DNA of 16,970 nucleotides, from the NCBI GenBank assembly GCA_946545765.1, contig CAMNNS010000023.1, positions 1-16,970 on the forward strand. Reading direction: 5' to 3'. The notes beneath the pieces are model-generated. The model saw only the letters and a list, made by a program, of their open reading frames with translations, had not been told where the DNA came from and searched no databases. Below are positions 14,156-16,970 of this stretch, one piece after another (the stretch's first letter is position 1; each line of letters starts with the position of its first letter). This DNA comes from an uncultured Bacteroidales bacterium. Lineage in GTDB: Bacteria > Bacteroidota > Bacteroidia > Bacteroidales > UBA932. Made by a program: the position numbers and the translations under genes.

Positions 14156-15430
14156 ATGGCATATTTATTTACTTCAGAGTCTGTTTCAGAGGGGCATCCC
14201 GATAAGGTTGCCGATCAGATATCAGATGCTATTTTAGATGAATTTTTAAGAAAAGATCCTTTTAGTAAGGTGGCTTGTGAAACTTTTGTTACTACTGGTT
14301 TAGTTGTAGTAGGTGGTGAGGTTCGCTCAGAGGCATTTGTTGATATTCAGCAAGTGGCTCGCGATGTAATCAATAAAATAGGATACACAAAGAGCGAATA
14401 TATGTTTGATGGTAATTCGTGTGGTATTTTATCTGCTGTTCACGAACAATCAGATGATATAAATAGAGGCGTGGATAAAAAAGATGCAGAGAATCAAGGT
14501 GCTGGAGATCAAGGGATAATGTTTGGGTATGCATGTAAAGAGACAGATAATTATATGCCCCTCCCGATATGGTTATCCCATAAATTGTTATTAGCCTTGG
14601 CAGATATTAGAAAAAATACCAAGCTAATGCCTTACTTGCGTCCCGATGCTAAATCTCAATTCACTATAGAGTATTCAGATGATCGCAAGCCTTTAAGGGT
14701 TCACACAGTGGTTCTTTCTACTCAGCACGATGAATTTGACTCAGATAGCGCAATGCTTAAAAAAATAAGAGACGATGTCCAAAACATTTTATTACCACGT
14801 TTACTAAAGGGTTTACCTCCAAGAATTAAATCTTTATTTGATAAAGATTATAAACTATATGTTAATCCTACAGGGAAATTTGTTATAGGTGGTCCTCATG
14901 GAGATACAGGACTTACAGGTAGAAAGATAATTGTAGATACTTATGGTGGTAGAGGAGCCCATGGTGGTGGTGCTTTAAGTGGAAAAGATCCAAGTAAGGT
15001 TGATAGGTCTGCAGCTTATGCTGCCCGTTATATCGCAAAGAATTTGGTAGCGGCAGGGGTTGCAGATGAAGTTCAGATACAAATTTCGTATGCTATAGGG
15101 GTAGCACGCCCTGTTAGTATTTATGTTAATACTTTTGGTACTTCTAAGGTTAAAACTAAGAGTGGTAAAATCCTTACAGATGGAGAGATTGCTAAAATTG
15201 TAGATAAAATATTTGATCTCCGTCCCGCTAAGATAATTGAGAAGTTTGGTCTTAAAAATCCTATTTACCTCCCTTGTGCAGCTTATGGGCAAATGGGGAG
15301 AGAGCCTTATACCCAAGAAGTTACTTTTATTAAAGATGGTAAGAAAAGTAAGAAAAAAGTTCAATTTTTTGGTTGGGAACTTCTTGATAGTGTCTCACTT
15401 ATTAAGAAAAGTTTTTCTATAGAGAAATAA
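14156..15430 (+). CDS. metK: S-adenosylmethionine synthetase
   Basis: 424 residues. Makes S-adenosylmethionine from methionine and ATP in the cytoplasm. Signature segments: GHPDKVADQISDAILDEF (13-30), GAGDQG (115-120), GGPHGDTGLTGRK (245-257) and GGGALSGKDPSKVDRS (270-285), which hold the ATP and methionine binding residues. Somewhat longer than the E. coli enzyme (384 residues), mostly through extra residues in the middle and C-terminal regions, as usual in Bacteroidota. The ATG is fixed by the conserved start MAYLFTSESVSEGHP. It has a strong promoter, a SAM-II-like leader and a terminator, so it is a single-gene transcript. No broken or missing motif. Confidence 0.98.
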   Translation: MAYLFTSESVSEGHPDKVADQISDAILDEFLRKDPFSKVACETFVTTGLVVVGGEVRSEAFVDIQQVARDVINKIGYTKSEYMFDGNSCGILSAVHEQSDDINRGVDKKDAENQGAGDQGIMFGYACKETDNYMPLPIWLSHKLLLALADIRKNTKLMPYLRPDAKSQFTIEYSDDRKPLRVHTVVLSTQHDEFDSDSAMLKKIRDDVQNILLPRLLKGLPPRIKSLFDKDYKLYVNPTGKFVIGGPHGDTGLTGRKIIVDTYGGRGAHGGGALSGKDPSKVDRSAAYAARYIAKNLVAAGVADEVQIQISYAIGVARPVSIYVNTFGTSKVKTKSGKILTDGEIAKIVDKIFDLRPAKIIEKFGLKNPIYLPCAAYGQMGREPYTQEVTFIKDGKKSKKKVQFFGWELLDSVSLIKKSFSIEK

Positions 15431-15431
15431 T

Positions 15432-15460
15432 AAAGGGGTGCCGATTTGGTACCCCTTTTC
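15432..15460 (+). terminator. Terminator of metK
   Basis: AAAGGGGTGCC (15432-15442) pairs with GGTACCCCTTT (15448-15458) with one G-U pair and loop GATTT, followed by a T-rich tract. It begins right after the metK stop. The A-rich side could also serve rpsO on the minus strand (stop at 15477). Confidence 0.8.
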
Positions 15461-15476
15461 TCTTTTCCTTGATTGT

Positions 15477-15752
15477 TTATTTACGTAAATTAAGTTCCTT
15501 AACAATCTTTCTGTATCTCTCAATATCAATCTCCTTTAGATAATCAAGGAAACTTCTTCTCTTACCAACAAGCATAAGAAGTGCACGCTGTGTAGCATGG
15601 TCTTTCTTATTTTTCTTCATATGCTCTGTAAGATGAGCGATACGGTAGGAAAATAAAGCAATCTGACTCTCTGCAGAACCTGTGTCTTTATTAGACTTTC
15701 CGTACTTGCCAAAGATCTCTTGCTTTTTGTCAGAATTTAAATACTCTGCCAT
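15477..15752 (-). CDS. rpsO: 30S ribosomal protein S15
   Basis: 91 residues, near the 88-89 usual for S15. A small-subunit protein that binds 16S rRNA early in assembly. Family features: KYGKSNKDTGSAESQIALFS, RIAHLTEHMKKNKKDHATQR and LLMLVGKRRSFLDYLK. It follows three small membrane-protein genes on the same strand, 50 bases after the last stop. A near-match -7 (TACTTTTA) lies in that gap, with a 7-bp palindrome AAAAGTA/TACTTTT (15784-15798), so its own promoter is possible but not clear. Confidence 0.98.
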   Translation of the reverse strand: MAEYLNSDKKQEIFGKYGKSNKDTGSAESQIALFSYRIAHLTEHMKKNKKDHATQRALLMLVGKRRSFLDYLKEIDIERYRKIVKELNLRK

Positions 15753-15802
15753 AGCTTTAAGACTTTAATTATTAATGTTTTATAAAAGTACTACTTTTTA
15801 GT

Positions 15803-16084
15803 TTATCCTATCCAGAAGCATTTAACTAAAAGAAAGACAACCAAAAAAGCGAGCAAATATAATGAAATTTTCCAAACTAAGCCCCATTTATCCCCTTTTT
15901 TGTAACGGGTGTAGGCATAACCCACAGTTACTATTAGGTTTAGTGCTGCTAAAATAGCAAATAGAGGCCAACTAATTACCCCTTTAATAACAAGTATAGA
16001 TATTGCAGCAAGAAATAGAGTGGTAAAGATTTTCATCTTAATATCAAATCTCTGTATCTCTTTTTTGTTAGTTGAATCTTCCAT
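15803..16084 (-). CDS. Small membrane protein of unknown function (3 helices)
   Basis: 93 residues. A charged N-terminal tail (MEDSTNKKEIQRFDIKMK) is followed by hydrophobic stretches about residues 19-34, 38-57 and 71-90 separated by a charged loop (YTRYKKGDKWG). Likely an inner membrane protein. I do not recognise a family. It starts 5 bases after the stop of the next gene upstream, so the two are very probably translated from one message. Confidence 0.7.
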   Translation of the reverse strand: MEDSTNKKEIQRFDIKMKIFTTLFLAAISILVIKGVISWPLFAILAALNLIVTVGYAYTRYKKGDKWGLVWKISLYLLAFLVVFLLVKCFWIG

Positions 16085-16089
16085 AATAC

Positions 16090-16356
16090 TTATTTAATTA
16101 AATGAATTAGAACGAAAATGTCATAGAAAAACATCAAAACCGCAAAGAACAAAGAGAACATGCAACTTCTTTTCATCTTTGGAGTCTGGGAATCTTTAAG
16201 GTCATATATTGCACAGTAGATTGTCCAGCAACATATAAGTAAAGATACAATTGTTAAGGCTTTAATTTGAAAATGAAATCCAAAGAAACCTATAATGTAG
16301 GCAATAATTGTATATTCAGAAGCGGTTAAAAATTTTCTTAGATCTGTTATTTTCAT
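16090..16356 (-). CDS. Small membrane protein of unknown function
   Basis: 88 residues: a short polar start (MKITDLRKFLTASEY), then hydrophobic stretches about 16-28, 32-52 and 66-87, consistent with three membrane helices. Not recognised. It shares the strand and a 5-base gap with the 93-residue gene downstream. No clear promoter lies just ahead; a hairpin (16379-16412) separates it from the 68-residue gene. Confidence 0.7.
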   Translation of the reverse strand: MKITDLRKFLTASEYTIIAYIIGFFGFHFQIKALTIVSLLICCWTIYCAIYDLKDSQTPKMKRSCMFSLFFAVLMFFYDIFVLIHLIK

Positions 16357-16378
16357 AGGATTAGTCTATTTGTTTTGA

Positions 16379-16412
16379 TTACCCCAAAGGTTCTTCAACA
16401 CTTTTGGGGTAA
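16379..16412. terminator. Hairpin between two small membrane-protein genes
   Basis: TTACCCCAAA (16379-16388) pairs perfectly with TTTGGGGTAA (16403-16412). The T tract is poor on both sides, so it may be a weak terminator or an RNA-stability element that lets part of the transcript continue. Confidence 0.45.
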
Positions 16413-16432
16413 CTATCTTTTTGAATGCTTTT

Positions 16433-16639
16433 TTACACCTTTTTAGCTTTTCGTCGTTTTCTATTTTGAAAAATATCAACAATAATAATTATTATCGTAA
16501 TGATAAGTGCCAAATAGAGACATTTGTATACTGAGGTACCCTTTTCTGAAAGAATATAGGTAGCCAGTCCACCTACAATAAATGCAACAATGTAAAGAAG
16601 CACTCTTTTTTTTGTATTTACCATAGTTGTGTGTTTCAT
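16433..16639 (-). CDS. Small two-helix membrane protein of unknown function
   Basis: 68 residues with two hydrophobic segments (about 12-30 and 38-54) and a strongly basic tail (QNRKRRKAKKV), which should stay in the cytoplasm. A second ATG at codon 6 is also possible as start. No family recognised. It is the first of three small membrane-protein genes ahead of rpsO. A 10-bp inverted repeat lies just upstream. Confidence 0.65.
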   Translation of the reverse strand: MKHTTMVNTKKRVLLYIVAFIVGGLATYILSEKGTSVYKCLYLALIITIIIIIVDIFQNRKRRKAKKV

Positions 16640-16650
16640 AATATGAGATT

Positions 16651-16681
16651 ATTTATTAGTTCCACGAATATACTAATAAAT
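16651..16681. promoter_or_regulatory. 10-bp inverted repeat upstream of the small-protein cluster
   Basis: ATTTATTAGT (16651-16660) and ACTAATAAAT (16672-16681) are perfect inverted arms around 11 bases. On the minus strand the loop holds TATATTCG, one base from the -7 form, so the repeat would flank a promoter and could be an operator. Alternatively it is a chance AT-rich hairpin. The gap 16640-16776 holds nothing else I can support except the promoter at 16750. Confidence 0.35.
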
Positions 16682-16749
16682 CACATAAATTAAAGTATAA
16701 TAAAATTATCTCTACAAAGTTTAATTAGTAAATTGAGCAATATTATTTA

Positions 16750-16757
16750 TAAATTTG
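16750..16757 (+). promoter_or_regulatory. Possible -7 element of the metallopeptidase gene
   Basis: TAAATTTG fits TAnnTTTG; ATG 16777 follows 20 bases later. No TTTG lies at the normal -33 distance, so the match is partial. Confidence 0.4.
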
Positions 16758-16776
16758 AGAAAATATTTTCTGCTTG

Positions 16777-16970
16777 ATGGAAAAAAGGAAGGTGCAATAT
16801 AATAACGGTTTAGGTGAGGTTACTTTTGTAAAAAATCCATTAAATAAAAGTATTAAAATTACTATCGAGAATAATGGAAATGTGAGGGTATCTCTCCCGA
16901 TATATTATAGTTGGAGTAGTGCAGCCGAATTTCTCTTCTCTGTTCAAGAAAAAATTATAGTACAGAGGAA
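16777..16970 (+). CDS. N-terminal part of a YgjP/DUF45-type metallopeptidase
   Basis: The frame opens with ATG at 16777 and runs off the right edge after 64 codons (MEKRKVQYNNGLGEVTFVKN ... RVSLPIYYSWSSAAEFLFSV). The pattern of a short strand, basic residues with KSIKITI, then NGNVRVSLP and a helix rich in A, E and F is the typical start of YgjP/DUF45 (M48-like) proteins, whose zinc motif HExxH would come later and is not seen. Cellular role is not settled in the family. Family assignment rests on the N-terminal pattern only. Confidence 0.6.
   Translation, partial: MEKRKVQYNNGLGEVTFVKNPLNKSIKITIENNGNVRVSLPIYYSWSSAAEFLFSVQEKIIVQR

Overview
The window reads as a chromosomal segment of a low-GC member of the Bacteroidota, most likely Bacteroidales. 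Evidence: the N-terminal FeoA fusion on FeoB, a very long TonB-dependent receptor of the Oar-like carboxypeptidase-regulatory type, few Shine-Dalgarno sites, and repeated promoters of the phylum's own form (a TTTG or TTG -33 element, 19 bases, then TAnnTTTG).

Left part (1-3734): the 3' end of a Zn/Cd/Pb-type P-type ATPase enters from the left edge; it keeps DKTGT and the hinge motif but lacks the usual nucleotide-binding domain between them. A Fur-family repressor (TTG start) and a fused FeoA-FeoB ferrous iron transporter follow, probably as one metal-homeostasis unit. Next come a tRNA-Glu(CTC) with a strong promoter and a terminator.

Accessory patch (about 3766-5650): between the tRNA terminator and a 19-bp bidirectional terminator lies an AAA ATPase/DUF4143-type gene with its own promoter. 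Four tandem 23-bp repeats sit directly in front of that promoter. Base composition is locally richer in GC, and two minus-strand reading-frame fragments (one ending, one resembling a lipoprotein signal peptide) look like gene debris. This is the most foreign-looking part.

Central part (5711-10435): on the minus strand a small lipoprotein, MutS2, and a PHP-family phosphoesterase (the last two as an operon); on the plus strand a ComF-like phosphoribosyltransferase, closed by a bidirectional terminator.

Right part (10455-16970): an 1137-residue Oar-like TonB receptor (minus) diverges from metK (plus). metK has a perfect phylum-type promoter and a leader that matches the SAM-II (metA) riboswitch, so S-adenosylmethionine probably controls its own synthetase; the leader also holds a downstream near-antisense copy of the aptamer's 5' half, a candidate switch. 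rpsO follows on the minus strand, preceded by three small, unrecognised membrane proteins. The 5' end of a YgjP/DUF45-type metallopeptidase leaves at the right edge.

The best candidates for something new are the metK leader switch, the 23-bp repeat array with its ATPase gene, and the P-type ATPase without an N domain.
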